Part shown: in pieces, positions 10,460-22,222 of the stretch
Layout: every line of letters starts with the position of its first letter
Numbering within the stretch: position 1 is the stretch's first letter
Assembly (NCBI GenBank): GCA_018343915.1
Contig: JABRWF010000002.1
Location: forward strand, 2,852,001-2,916,000
Origin: Agroathelia rolfsii
Taxonomy: Eukaryota > Basidiomycota > Agaricomycetes > Amylocorticiales > Amylocorticiaceae
Direction of reading: 5' to 3'
Length of the DNA: 64,000 nucleotides
The notes under the pieces: model-generated
Seen by the model: only the letters and a program-made list of their open reading frames with translations
Told to the model about the DNA's origin: nothing
Database searches by the model: none
Position numbers and translations under genes: made by a program

Positions 10460-13422
10460 TTAAAACATGGATCCAGGCATCTGTTGGTTGTCCTCGGTCG
10501 CCCGACGACGGAGAGTGGTCGCCGAGGCCTGAGGCTGAGGCTGGGGTTGGGGCTGAGCACGGGCAGAAGCAGGAGGCCGAGGTGATACCGTAAGAAGATC
10601 CTCCAGTAGCGTCGTCACCGCATTGTCTTCATCATCCTTCGACATCCCAGGTCTAGTCTGTGCCGCAATCTTGGAGGACAAGTTCGGGAACGTCGCTTCC
10701 GTGAATCCCATCTGTGTCAGGTTCATCATTAAAAAAAAAATGGACAAAGAGTCAGATCATCATCATCATCATCTAGGAGGAATAGAAAGTAGATTAGGGA
10801 CATACATCAGCAAGCCTACGCGTAATCCTCGATTTAGAATCCGTCTGCGAATTCTCGCGGCGCAGGCGCTGCGGCCCATTGTGGTTGCTTCCCCCGGACG
10901 GGCCACGGGCCACACCCGGCGCCTGGAGGCTGCGCGCCCTGCGATGTTGCGTGGGGGTAGGCCCGGTCATGTTGAGCTGCGGGAAGCCGTCCCGTGCATT
11001 GCTCACCACTTGCGTCCTCACCGGCGAAACAGGGCGCGGTGGCTTGGGCGGTAGAGCGGGTGGAGGCGGAGAGAGCGGCGCCTGAGCTACGATAGGCGGA
11101 GGGGGTGCAGGCATCGGAATCGACGTGTTTAGTTGTGGAGTCCTGTCATCAAAGGAAAAACAAGGAAGAAAATGAGACACAAAGAGCGTAAGAATAAGAA
11201 CAGAAATTGACTCACGCAGCAACAGCGGCAGAGACATGCATCTTGGTCAACTGCTCCCTCTGCTGGCGTCTGAGTTCGCGCTCGGCGCGATACCGCTCCT
11301 TCTCTGCCTTGTAGATCGCTTTGGCAGCCTCCACGGCTGCGCGTGAGTCTTGTGGACTGAGAGGCACATCCCCATGTACCGCCGGCGTAGAGGTCGCCAT
11401 GGTAGCCCACGGCTGCTGCTGCTGATGCTGAGGATTGCGCCAGTCGGTCGTCGTTGCACCCACGCCACCCCAGTTGGATTCGGGGTAGCCGGCCCACAGT
11501 CGGGCGCCCCAGTCCAGGCCGGACATGCCGCCAGAGACGAGCGGAGATGCCCAAGGGAGACGACTGGGGTCCTGGCGATATAGATGGGCATTCGAAGGGG
11601 GTGGGCCTGTGCGTGTATTGATTGGAGGAGGCGCATAGTTTCCGGGAACTGCTGAAGGAGGTACCGGTGTCATGCGGGTTGGGCGAGGTGGAACAGGTGG
11701 TGGTCCCGCTGGCGGCGGAATGCTGCTGACTGGAGAGGCCATGCTCATCGGTTGAGGTTCTGGAGCAGGCGGGGGATGCGACGAGACTTCCAGTGACTGG
11801 GTCGGTACACTGGGAGGCTGTTCCTGAGATTTGCTAAACGGTGTTGGAGGAAGAGTCGACGATCTCGATGGATTTCTAGGCTTTGGCTGCTTTACAGAGG
11901 CAATCGGATCGATGTACTCTAATGAACTGGCAGGGAGCGATTCAATGGCAAATGGGGTAGTAGGCGTCGGCTCAGCAGGGACCTCGGGGGCTGGTGTTGC
12001 AGTGGCTGATGCAGCATTGACTTGCGCCGGGGATGATTCGCGTTGAACGGGCTGGGGCGTAGCAGGAGTAGATTGCTGTGCCGCTGGCTCACCGGTAGGA
12101 GTGGACTCTGGTTGTGCTGCAGCGTCGTTTGGTGGTACTGAAGAAGGATGTGACATTGGAGTTCCATACATTGAACGCCTTCTCGCAGTGGAAGCGACAT
12201 CACCTATGGCGCGCATGATAGCACTCAGAGCCTCTGTGACCCGGCGTGCGGCCTCTTGTTCGGCAGCACGACGCAGCTCTTCCGCCGTTTGGCCTGCCTG
12301 CGCCTGCGCCTGGCGTACAACGTCTTCCGCGGCTTGCGAGATACTATTGCGATGATACGCCCAGTAGGCACCATTTGCCGCATTGCGGATGATGTTCCTG
12401 GCACCTTCCGCAAGCTCAGGATGAGAAGCGAATGCGCTTGTAAGCGAGTTCAGGAAGGTTGCCAAATCGTTGGTCAAAGAAGGCCCAGTGAAAGCCGTAG
12501 ATGAGAAGTCCAGATCTGGAAGCGGCGGATCCTCAGCCTCGACCTCGGCAGGCTTCTCAAGAGGGCTGAGTTCCTTTGCTGACTGCTGTACAGGTGTGTC
12601 ACTGGGAGTGGATTCACGCGTACAGAAGATATGGGACGGAGACCTGGATGCGGATTTGGGTTGGGGAGCAGACTCGGACAGGCTTTCGTATCTGTTCTTG
12701 TCGTGATTGAATACATGCACGGGCGGTTTGATTGGCACATCATTCTCCAATATAGACAGAACGGACTTGAAATCATCTTCCAGGCCGGTCGATACGAAGC
12801 TGCTGATGCGTTCATCAAAGGCCTTCGTTTGACTTTTGCTTTCGCGGGCATTAGGCGTGGCCGTTCCAGTTGAGCGTCCAGATTTGGTCGACTGGACGTC
12901 ACTGGATGGAGGGATAGTGGTGATTTCAGGCAGGCTCTCGCTCTTGATGGTTTCTACAAACCCGTGAGGTCCCTCAGACATGTTATCGTCACTGACAAAA
13001 AGACCAGCGAGGCCAGCGGAAAGATGGCTGAGGTCAGGAACATGCTGCCAGTCGGTTGGGTCGTCTAGGATAATTTGTCCGAATGTATTTCGATGGCTGA
13101 GGTGGGGCGAGGGGCCCTGAGAGCGCTGTGCATCTTGGGCTTGTGGCGAGGAGATGTTCGCTGGAAGGGTCCTAAAGTCCTGGACAGTGAATTTGGCAAT
13201 GTCGCCCGGACAGTATGTGATAGCATAGTAGTCCTGAAGCTCCTCGTTAGTGCTGAGCGTGATTTCATCGCCGTCGGTGTCGAGATAGGAGACGCCGACT
13301 TGGTCGACAGGTATGTCGAAATAAGCGCTGATCTTCTCGGCAAGGACTTCCCATGTGGGTTGGATGAGGAAAGTCAGACGCCGGACATGTGAGCCAGGCT
13401 TGTTGAGTTTGAACTGGATCAT
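10460..13422 (-). CDS. PB1-LIR-UBA-like protein (p62/NBR1-like architecture)
   Basis: Starts at 13422 with a PB1 domain at residues 1-85: basic residues near 5-15 and an acidic OPCA-type loop 'YLDTDGDEI' at 46-54. The domain mediates oligomerisation or kinase scaffolding. Residues 120-128 read 'DDPTDWQHV', closely resembling the DDDWTHL LC3-interacting region of p62. A Ser/Pro-rich linker follows, then a helical, Ala/Gln/Glu-rich segment (about residues 330-430) and a long Pro-rich region. Two introns (about 11143-11214 and 10712-10805) lead to a C-terminal segment 'RLADMGFTEATFPNLSSKI...NAVTTLLEDLL'. This looks like a UBA domain with its MGF loop. No ZZ zinc finger and no FW domain is visible, unlike NBR1. 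An autophagy-receptor role is inference; PB1 is certain. Confidence 0.8.
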
Positions 13423-14233
13423 GGTGGTTAACCAGCAAGTAAAAGAGAGTGAGAGTAAGAGTCAGTGCCCTGGGCAGAGTAATGGTGATTGATGATGATA
13501 TAAAGTGGAGTAGGCCTACTATGAGGGGTGCCTACTTACTACGGAAGCCGCTGCGGAGACTGCGCCGCTGTTGCTGTGCCGTTTATTACAACACTCGTCA
13601 ACAATATCTCTCCATCACATTGAACCGGTGCCGCAAGAACAGGAGGACCATCTCGGATTATGATGAGATGCAAGGGTGCACTTATATCCCAGCCCAGCTC
13701 GAAATAAGTAACTAAAGAATACAAGAATTGGAACCTGACGTGAATACGTGATGATCGTATCGATATCGCGTTATCTATGGTGCAGGTAACATAAAGCATT
13801 TATTCATGTGCCCCTGTGGCATACGGGTAAGGTAATAGCATTCAGGTGACTGTACACGACACTCTCGTTAATCTCTCTTATCTGCAGCCTTTATTCTGGC
13901 AATCTCTATTGGTCTCTGGTGTTTGTGCGTCAATTTGACTGTCATTGGCACGCTGGCCCAACCCACAAGGACGTAAAAGAGAGCCTTTTCTTGGTAGGAT
14001 TCCTTACCGTGTATGTTCCTTGGATACAAGACTCGGACCGCGACCCTGCAATCGATGGCAATCTCTGCCTGGCTATGGAAGTCTCCACTAATCGGTTCTC
14101 TCCTTCTGCTTACTGGACCACCAGAGGATTCGGATCACTCCTCGGCCATATTCTGTTCTCTTAAATCCTCATCCTTCTAGCTTGTCTACTCTCTACCCCA
14201 CACTCTCATCTTACCACCTTCATCATCGTCACA
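13423..14233. promoter_or_regulatory. Divergent promoter region, PB1 gene / GCL copy 1
   Basis: About 0.8 kb between divergent genes. The ~100 bp before the GCL start resembles the same stretch before GCL copy 2 (shared 'TCCTCGGCC' and 'GTGTCTACTC'-like blocks), so proximal promoter sequence was duplicated with the gene. No gene was seen. Confidence 0.5.
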
Positions 14234-16857
14234 ATGGGCGTCGTTTTCAAAGGGACCCTCCTCGAATGGGAAGAACACAAGAAGCAGGTCGACTACATCC
14301 GCGAACATGGCATCATCCAGTTCATCAACCACTATAACCGTACCAAGGACAGGCATGACGATCCTGCACTCTGGGGTGACGAGGTCATTCGTCCCCGCGA
14401 ACATCCCTATCCCCGTTTCCAATAACCCTTTTTCGTAGATCGAGAGCACGATTGTCACGCTTGATCACGAGAAGAAGACCGCGAGATTGGCATTGGTTGC
14501 CAGGGAGGCCGTTCCTCTCCTCCAGGCGTTGCGTGAAAGCGCCGATCCCGAAGAGTATGTGATCTTAATCTGAAGCAGCACAACGTGCAAGTGACATTGG
14601 ATCTCATAGGGCTAAAAAAATCCCCCACTATCTGCCCGAGGCAAACGCTTACATCATCGAGCATACACCTGCGGAGCCGTTGACAGTTTCGTTTGCCGAT
14701 CTGCTCACCGTCGAGGCTGACATGGTTTATAGGTCTGGTAGTGTTTTGCAGTCTGGCTAGTTCAACCATCTGATCATGCCACAGGCGTCAATTCATGCGC
14801 CAGTTTTTCAAGCCCAACCAGGTGCCGCTCACAGTTACCTTCTTCCCTCGCTTTGGTGCTGCTGGCCCTTTCACGGACCCTCATATCGAGAACGATACTT
14901 TTGAACACGCACACAGTCTCTTCGTTGGTGACAACATCAGTTACGGAGCTGCAAGATACACGTATGTAGTTTATTTTGTAATGAGGAGGTTCTTACGTAC
15001 CTAAAGCCTTTTCTTCATCTTCACAGAGCCGGGGCTATACACATAAGACTACGACGCGAATGCAAGCCCGAGGGCAACATCCCTGTCTTCTTTGACACTC
15101 ACACCCCCAAGCCGTTCATCGACCCTACTATTCAATGGGATCGCAATTTATACCCTGAGGATCAAGGTCGGTATCATGCGCATACATGCACCCTGATCGT
15201 GAGGGTCAACTGAGTAACTTTTCTAGATGCCAAAAATGGTCATGCTTTGCCTAATCATGTCTATACCGACGCTTTCATGTTTGCTATGGGCGCCTGTTGC
15301 TTACAAGTCACCATGCAAGGAAAGGACATCAACGAAGCACGTCGGCTCTACGACGCCTTTATCCCGGTGGCCCCCATTGTTGTCAGTGTCCAGTCCTGGG
15401 TCGCGTCTCTGCTTTATAATTTAACCATACCTTTTTAGATGGCCTTGACAGCAGCCACACCCGTATTGCGAGGCTGGCTTACTGACAGAGACGGCAAGTG
15501 GGATGTTCTTTCGGCCTCGTTGGACGACAGAAATCCGGAAGAGCGTGGCTTGAGGGTGCGCAGCAGTAGATCACATCAATCAACTTTCCGAAACGTACTT
15601 AATGCTATAATTTTAGCCCCTCAAAGAAGGCCAATTGAGGATCCCGAAATCTCGCTATGGCAGTGTGGACATGTATCTCGCCGTAGAGCCGGAGAAAGAA
15701 GATGTCTACAACGATATATATGTCCCTTATGTCGAAAAGTTCTACCACCAGCTGCGCGAGAACGGTTTGTCCCGATACTTCCATTCTACATCTTTGCATA
15801 ATTTGATAGACAACATACAAGGCATCGATCACCTCCTAGCAAAGCACGTCGCTCACCTCTTCATCCGTCATACGGCGGGTGGCATTTTCTCAGAGATGTT
15901 ACATCAGGATGACAACACCAGCATACTCCAGTTTGAGGACCATCAATCCTCCAACTGGCAATCGGTACGCTTCAAGCCGCCGCCACAGAACTCGAACATC
16001 GGATGGCGTGTCGAAGTGCGCTCGATGGAGATCATGCCGACCGACTTCGAGAATGCGGCCTTTTCGATTTTTAACATTCTCCTTGCTAGGTCCATTCTGC
16101 ACTTTGATCTGAATATGTATATGCCGATATCCGAGGTCTGTCTCTCTCTCTCTCTGATCTTTTGTGCATGCACAGAGTTTATTCAAGGTTCTTTTTGACA
16201 TATTATTTACGTATCGTAGGTGGACAAGAACATGGCGACTGGACAGCTCAGAGATGCAGTCAACACCCAAAAGTTCTTCTTCCGCAAGGACCTAGGTGTG
16301 AAACTCTCCGGGAACAGTAATGTCCAGACCCAAGCCAACGGTATCCATCCAGAGGGCCCAGTCACGGCTGAGATGACCTTGGACGAGATCATCAACGGCA
16401 AAGTACGTGCACATGCCTCTCGCACAACACACTCACATTAATCTGGTTTTATGCTAGGCTGGAGGATTTGTAGGCCTTCTCCCGCTCATCTGGGCTTACA
16501 TCGAGGCCAAGGGTGCCGACAAGGAGACCAAAGAGAAGTTGAGTGTATACTTGGACGTCGTCAAGGGTCGTGCCAGTGGTCAGCTCAAGACGGCTGCGAC
16601 ATGGATCCGCGAGTTTATCCGCTCACATCCAGCGTACAAGTTCGACTCTGGGGTGTCGGAGGAGATCACGTATGACCTCATGGTCGCTATCGATGAGCTG
16701 TGAGTAGTAGTGTCAATCTTTTTTTCTATAATCCGGTCATGTCGTTATTTCATATGATGCGGCGGGCTTACATATATGCTGACTGATTGCTGATGCTGCA
16801 TGTCTCCTTGACAGGAACCGGGGTGTACGAGATGGTAAAGGTCTGTTCAAGTTTTAA
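14234..16857 (+). CDS. GCS1: Glutamate-cysteine ligase catalytic subunit, copy 1
   Basis: Catalyses ATP-dependent formation of gamma-glutamyl-cysteine from Glu and Cys, the first step of glutathione synthesis, in the cytosol. Splicing about ten introns gives a 635-residue protein, very close to the family's usual ~640. The N-terminal 'WGDEIES' (residues 47-53) corresponds to the WGDEIEY motif. Other family blocks are '[12 protein letters not shown]', '[24 protein letters not shown]', '[18 protein letters not shown]', '[16 protein letters not shown]', '[20 protein letters not shown]' and '[11 protein letters not shown]'. The product ends '...[11 protein letters not shown]'. No disabling change was seen. 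The gene converges on the oxygenase pseudogene 279 bp downstream. This copy looks like the functional GSH1/GCS1 orthologue, though a third copy elsewhere cannot be excluded. Confidence 0.92.
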
Positions 16858-17135
16858 ACGAGGTGTTTAGAGGCTAGATCTATTCTTGCGTGTGGAATTA
16901 TGTATATTTGTATTTCAAGTCTTTGTAAGGTAAACGCAATCAAGATGCACTTGGGTAGCTCAGTGTTCTTACACATACATGTCAGTGATTTTAATACTCT
17001 TGGACAACTCTGAGTTACCAATGTTTATGTTCTCTTGTATTTTCAATTGCACGCATATTTCTTTCTAATAACATACAGTAGTTGTCGCAGCTCAAATCTT
17101 GAAGTGACATCCTACTAGTATGTAAATTAGAAGAT

Positions 17136-18674
17136 TCACGCGGTGGCAAGAGAGCTACGAATGAAAGGGGTCACGCTCGTCTTAAGGTCGTCAGGAATAT
17201 TACTGGGGAACAGCCGCTTAATGGTCACTGGGTAGAACCGCCCCATAATGTGGGCCCGACCCCTGGACAAGAACGGTAAGAAAAAGACAAGCAACAAAAA
17301 AAAAAAAAAAAAAAATAGGGATTTGTGTTCGATACGTACTTGACTTTGCTCTCACACCACACCCATCCGGAAGGGCCTACATCATAGGCAATAAGATCCG
17401 TGACTGTATGGGGAGTATTATGAGTACGTGCTAATGAAATGCAACAGGATGCTACTAACTGTCAGCCATTTCTTCTCCTCGTTCTTCTTTGAGCTTCAAG
17501 AACTCTGCAGGGACTTTCTGCGAAAGTCAGCTCCACAATATACACGCGGCAATATTGTGGGGAGCAGATGGCAATACATACCATCAAGTATTCGCTCTGT
17601 TAAATCAACATCTAGATGTGGGTAGAAGAACCAACAGATGGAAATACGAGGCGTAGTTCCAACGGGAGTGTTTACCACCCTATGCGAGGTGGCACGGATG
17701 AGTCCGCGGGTAATGAATTCGAGTGCTAAAACACTCTGTCAGATCTGGTAGAGCTCAATAGCCGCATAACAGGAGAATACTAACTCTGCCCAAAGTTACA
17801 AACGATCGTATTTGGCATAGGAATAATATCAATCCATCGACCGGCGATGTTCTGAGCCTGAAGGCCCCTTTCACCCTGAACTTACAGAAGCTTTGGAATT
17901 ACATCAATACTGGATGTCATCTGATACGCAAATGACTTTCGGCTCACTAGAGAGAGGGATGTGTGATCATAATGCGATACAACCCCTTGGTCGCCGTTGG
18001 CGGGATATAAAGCAAACTGCATAATACGAAGTTAGACAGCAACTGAGGTGGAAATCCTGACCACACACCTTTGTGCTTTGATCGCTCGAGGAAGAACGTA
18101 GACAATACATCTTTCGGTAAGAAGAACGCCTCTTCTAGGAGGCCTAGTATGATAAAACTCCAATCAGTTATTTCCGAGAAATATTTCTCTGCACATGCAC
18201 GGAATCCAGGGACGACTTCATCAGGTGGTCACTGACAATAAAGATATAATGTTGAGACCTGATTTGCATCTACAGTCTATAAGTGGACTATACCTGACTA
18301 GGACCCCAGAGCTCGAGATACTCGGGTTTGCCCTCTTCCCACGGACACTCTCAGGGCGTTCCGAAATCAAAGAACTCGCAATCATCCATCTTGCCCTTGG
18401 TGTGTTCGGCACTAGGATGGGTGTATCCAAGGAAGTGCGGAACATTTCCCAGGTCTAGCTTGTCCTTCTCCTCTTGGGGAATCGTGAAGAGACGTTTTGC
18501 ATAGTCACTGACGGCACTTATGGTCGGGATAGGAGGGTTCTGAAAATACAAGAAGCCAACGCTGGCCGCTGCCTCCCTCAGCTCTTCAAGGAACTGAGGC
18601 TTGGTCATGGGGTCGAGCGACTTCTGAAAATCGATGATAGGGATAGAGGTGAAATCGGTGGGGCGTAAAGGCAT
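17136..18674 (-). pseudogene. Isopenicillin-N-synthase-like 2OG-Fe(II) oxygenase, copy 1 (decayed)
   Basis: Homologous throughout to the intact copy at 27740-29271, with the same exon pattern. The start is 'MPLRPTDFTSIPIIDF' at 18674. Three in-frame stops interrupt it: TGA at 18351-18353 replacing a Cys codon (residue 108 of copy 2), TGA at 18229-18231 replacing the first Trp codon of exon 2, and TAA at 17882-17884 replacing Gln in 'LLQVQGERG'. The third could be skipped by using a later acceptor, but the first lies mid-exon. The metal ligands (HxD in 'SHYDHT', distal His in 'TSHRV') and the 'RIS' 2OG/substrate motif are still present, so decay is recent. It converges on GCL copy 1. Confidence 0.85.
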
Positions 18675-19831
18675 ATTGAAGGCGAAGCGAGGGCAAGCCG
18701 GTGAAAGATGTACTGGCCTATTCGTAGGCCGAATATCATCCGCACTTTTATGGATACTTGACCAGTTGCCATCCTTCTGCTGGAGCAATCCGTTGGAGCA
18801 ACTGATGCAACAAACATGAAGCTGCTCAGATGACTTGTAAGATACGCATTTGTCAGTCGGTATTCGAAGTGGTTCATCTTCGAAACTATGCAACTTCTCC
18901 TTCAACTGTTGAACACCATCATCATATCCGGTCTGTAAATGATTGTCAGCTGTATTGAAAACAACCATATGTGTACATGATTAATTTGACCACACTATCA
19001 AACCCATGACACCATGGGTACTAGTAATACCACCGTACTAGTACATGAACAACTGAATAGCGTATATGCAGCACCCTATTTCCGGAATATGCGCTGTATA
19101 ACAACTGTTATCATTAACAAGATCACATGGTACTTTTGGTGCTTTGATGTATTATTTTCTTGTTCTAAAAATGAGTCGGACCTATTCAAATCCGGGTCCT
19201 TGGTATCGTTTAATGTGCTTGCCTGACATACGGCGGCAGTGGATAGGAAAAGAGTAGCCCACGCTTTTTGAGCCCTGTAAGATATAAATCTACAATAATA
19301 GTGGAGAGTGAGGTGAGCACAAGCACCTCACTGCATCATCTCTCTGACCCCACAATGCGGGCCAAGCTGAGGTTAAATGTAAGAGGTGTATTCAGTGGGG
19401 TAAAGGCAAGGATACTATGAAGAACATCGCCTAATGGCCGAGCACAGAAGAAATGATGGGTCGGTGTTATGAAACCACTCACCCTCCTTGGCAGAAAGCG
19501 CTCAAGTCAGTGGCGGCTTGGAAGCGAAGTACTACTCGGAGTCTTCTCTGATCCGACTCTTTTACCCCATTTCGTCTCTTGTTCTCGCTTCTCATCGCTC
19601 ATTGTTTCTCTTTCCCCCAGCCAGCTTCTCACGTTGGTTTGCATTAATTCTATATCTCACTCTCCTAAGACCTGATCCTCTGTCCTTAAACCATGACCGC
19701 CAGTAGCACAAGAACCTACAAAGCTGCAATACATATCATGGTTGTAGAACTATCAGCCTATTTTATACATCCAATACTTCATCCGAATAGGGGGCAATCC
19801 TTGCTTATTACCAGTGTTATTCTCTTGTTTG
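18675..19831. other. Gene-poor stretch upstream of oxygenase copy 1
   Basis: About 1.16 kb. The first ~130 bp (to about 18800) still resembles the sequence upstream of oxygenase copy 2, so the duplicated unit extends at least this far. Beyond that I see no gene, RNA or repeat. Confidence 0.5.
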
Positions 19832-22222
19832 TTACAAATTGGACGTAATAGCTGCTGGCATAGTAGTCTGTCGGGCATCCATCACGACTTGAGCTAGCCT
19901 CCGCATAGCCTCATCTATCTCTTCTTCTGGGTTGATACTAAACGAAACGCGGACATATGCCGATGCGCGACCACTGGGAAAGAACGCCGTTCCTGGAAGC
20001 GCCAATACGTTCCTCTCTAGCGCCTTTGTGCGAACAAGTCCCTCGGAATCACCTTCTGTAGATGAGGTCGGATCGAGAAGAAGCTTGAACCTGGTGCAAA
20101 CATGCTTAAACCCGTGCAAATTTATACTGAAGAGAGGATACGAACCAGTAAAACATGCCCGCCTCAGGTTTGACCCATTCGGCGAGGTCTCTCATGTGAC
20201 GCTGCATAGCTGCTTCGAATACATCCCTCTTTTTACGGTAGAACTCGGAGATGCCAGCTATATGCTTAAAGAAACCATCATAGCCCCATTTTTGGAGAAG
20301 AGCGTTGGCAATCACTTGCGTGAACGATGATACATAGAAGTAAACGGGATGCATAAAACAAACAAGTAATGGGAAATAGTGGAAGGACGCACGTGAGAAT
20401 ACAATGCTGCACTCTATTTATTTTTGGATTACCCAAGTCTTAGTCTTCATTTCTTCGAACAACTCCAAACGTAGCGACTTACATGTCTGATCATTGCGGC
20501 CACAATTGGTAACGGGCCCGATACAAACCCAAGTCGTAGACCGGCTGATAACACCTTTGACATGCTATCAAAGCGGATGACCCTACTAACCTGAGAGGCG
20601 GATCTATCATTCTCTTTTCCAAGATAGATTTAGTGGTTATTTCTGCAGATCGTACCTCGGGGGATTGTAGCTCCAGCTTCAAATACGAGTCGATTCGTGG
20701 TGCGTCACCAAAATATAAAAAATAATAATAGGGGTCTAATTCAGAGCCTTATCAAAATGTGTTCGCCTGAAGTGGGAATGGGACTGCTACTAGCGTACCA
20801 TCTTCCAATCTAAATTAGTTGATTCTGATTTTTTTTTAAAAAAAATGCGCATCAATCTAACCTTCCAGAATTAAAAAGTCATGTTCACGGGCAAGCCTCA
20901 ATACCTCTATTCGAACTTTCTAATGAAGCGCTTATCCCAGTTGGATTGCATCCATACTAAAATAACAACAACAGTGTTTCAGGATGTCATTACTAAAAGG
21001 ATGTTCAGGAAACTTTACGGGTATAGTATACAATGCTTTTGGCTTCGGCTTCCCTACAGGCCAATTCTCAAGAATATCTCGAAGTGTGCTTGATTTAATA
21101 CCATGCTCATCGGCATCGACCTCTGTGTGGGAACGTAAATCGATATTCTTGACGGATAAATGGTATAAAAGACCGTGCCTATCTGTTCACATTGTAGTGG
21201 CTCAAAAACTGGTATAATCGAGCTAAAAGAGTGAGGTGACTTCAGCTGTTATCGGGATGAATGGCTAGGCTAATACGCACACATATACGGGTGATTCCAC
21301 AAGGATAGCGTCACCGGGGTTTAAAATTGCATTAGCGGCCTAGCAACAATAGATTTCAATTATTTAACAATTAGATTGTATTTAATTGAAATGAACAACC
21401 TTATAAATAACATCCTGCGCTCCGTTTCCAACAGTAATGGCCCATTCCCCCTTGCCTTTGACTTTACCATGGGAGATCTCTTGTAGACCATAAAACCAGT
21501 CAAGAAGCGCTGGTAGACCTGTTGTGATACAAGCAGTATGGACATTTTATTTCTTTCGTATATCTTTCATGTCTACAAATATTTTTCCCATTCTATTCTG
21601 TTGCATTTCTGTCGCCCTTATTCCACACGCATACCATACATTTTAATATACTTCCGGTGATCATGTGACCTTAGACACATCATCACTGCTGCTACTCTTC
21701 GACACACTTCAGTTCTTACAATAATAACTGAAGTGTACGTACATTGTTTCCTATTTCCTATTCTCACTCTCATACTTATTATTCCTTCCAGTAATATTGG
21801 TATTAGGTATATACTTGAGTTCTTACAATAATAACTGAAGTTAATATTGGTATTAGCAAACTTAATAAGACCCTCAGTTGGACCGTATTGCAGCCCTTCC
21901 TCAAGTTCTGGGCCTTCAAAGATGTGTGTAATAGTTTGTGAAGGGTTCTCTGTACAGTGTGCCTTCATTTCAAAAGAAAGAAATGGAAAGGTGGTAGGGT
22001 TGGGTTCCCGGCCAGAAGGGATATCATTCCAGGACGCCTTTCCAAAGCAAACAATTTTGCAACTGGTGTGATTAGGGCCCGGGGCAGTGTTATCAAAATT
22101 TGGATAGTACTAACAATCAATAATAATGATTTCTTACTTGGGTTAGGCTTACGCCTTTTAGCGGCCTCCAATAGCCATCTATCATAGTGCTCAGCTGGCA
22201 GATGTTTGGGGAAGCTAGCCAT
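19832..22222 (-). pseudogene. Aro8-type class I/II aminotransferase (decayed)
   Basis: A PLP-dependent aminotransferase of the Aro8/kynurenine/2-aminoadipate group. Visible blocks in order: 'RRKPNP', 'PGMISLLAG', 'LQYGPTEGL', 'LPALLDWFYGLQ', 'WAITVGNGAQD', 'NPGDAILVESP', 'YGCNPTG', 'DSMSKVLSAGLRLGF' with the PLP lysine, 'KPEAGMFYWF' and 'ASAYVRVSFSINPEEEIDEAMRRL'. It is damaged. One nucleotide is missing at about 22005, where 'LLAG(K)PNPTTFPF' changes frame. One extra nucleotide lies at about 20911-20914, before 'RIEVLRLAREHDF'. The intron after 'SAALYSH' has no AG before the next conserved exon ('SSFTQVIANALL'). A repeat-rich insert enlarges or interrupts the region 21547-21856. It is probably non-functional. 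Only one copy is present, between the two GCL/oxygenase units. Confidence 0.75.
21704..21856. repeat. Short direct and inverted repeats inside aminotransferase pseudogene
   Basis: A perfect 11-bp inverted repeat (21704-21714 and 21726-21736) is separated by 11 nt. A 22-bp unit beginning TTCTTACAATAATAACTG is present at 21713-21734 and again at 21820-21841. The 15-bp TAATATTGGTATTAG occurs at 21792-21806 and 21842-21856; the second occurrence is coding sequence of 'FANTNI'. It looks like a small insertion with local duplication. No transposase is present. Confidence 0.7.

Noticed and set aside
11212..13422. PB1 gene read as a single exon ending at 11212
   Set aside because: A consensus GTGAGT donor precedes that stop, and two further exons carry the conserved UBA-like C-terminus.
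18351..18353. TGA in place of Cys, resembling a selenocysteine codon
   Set aside because: Dikaryan fungi are not known to have selenocysteine machinery, two more stops follow in the same gene, and the intact copy has Cys.
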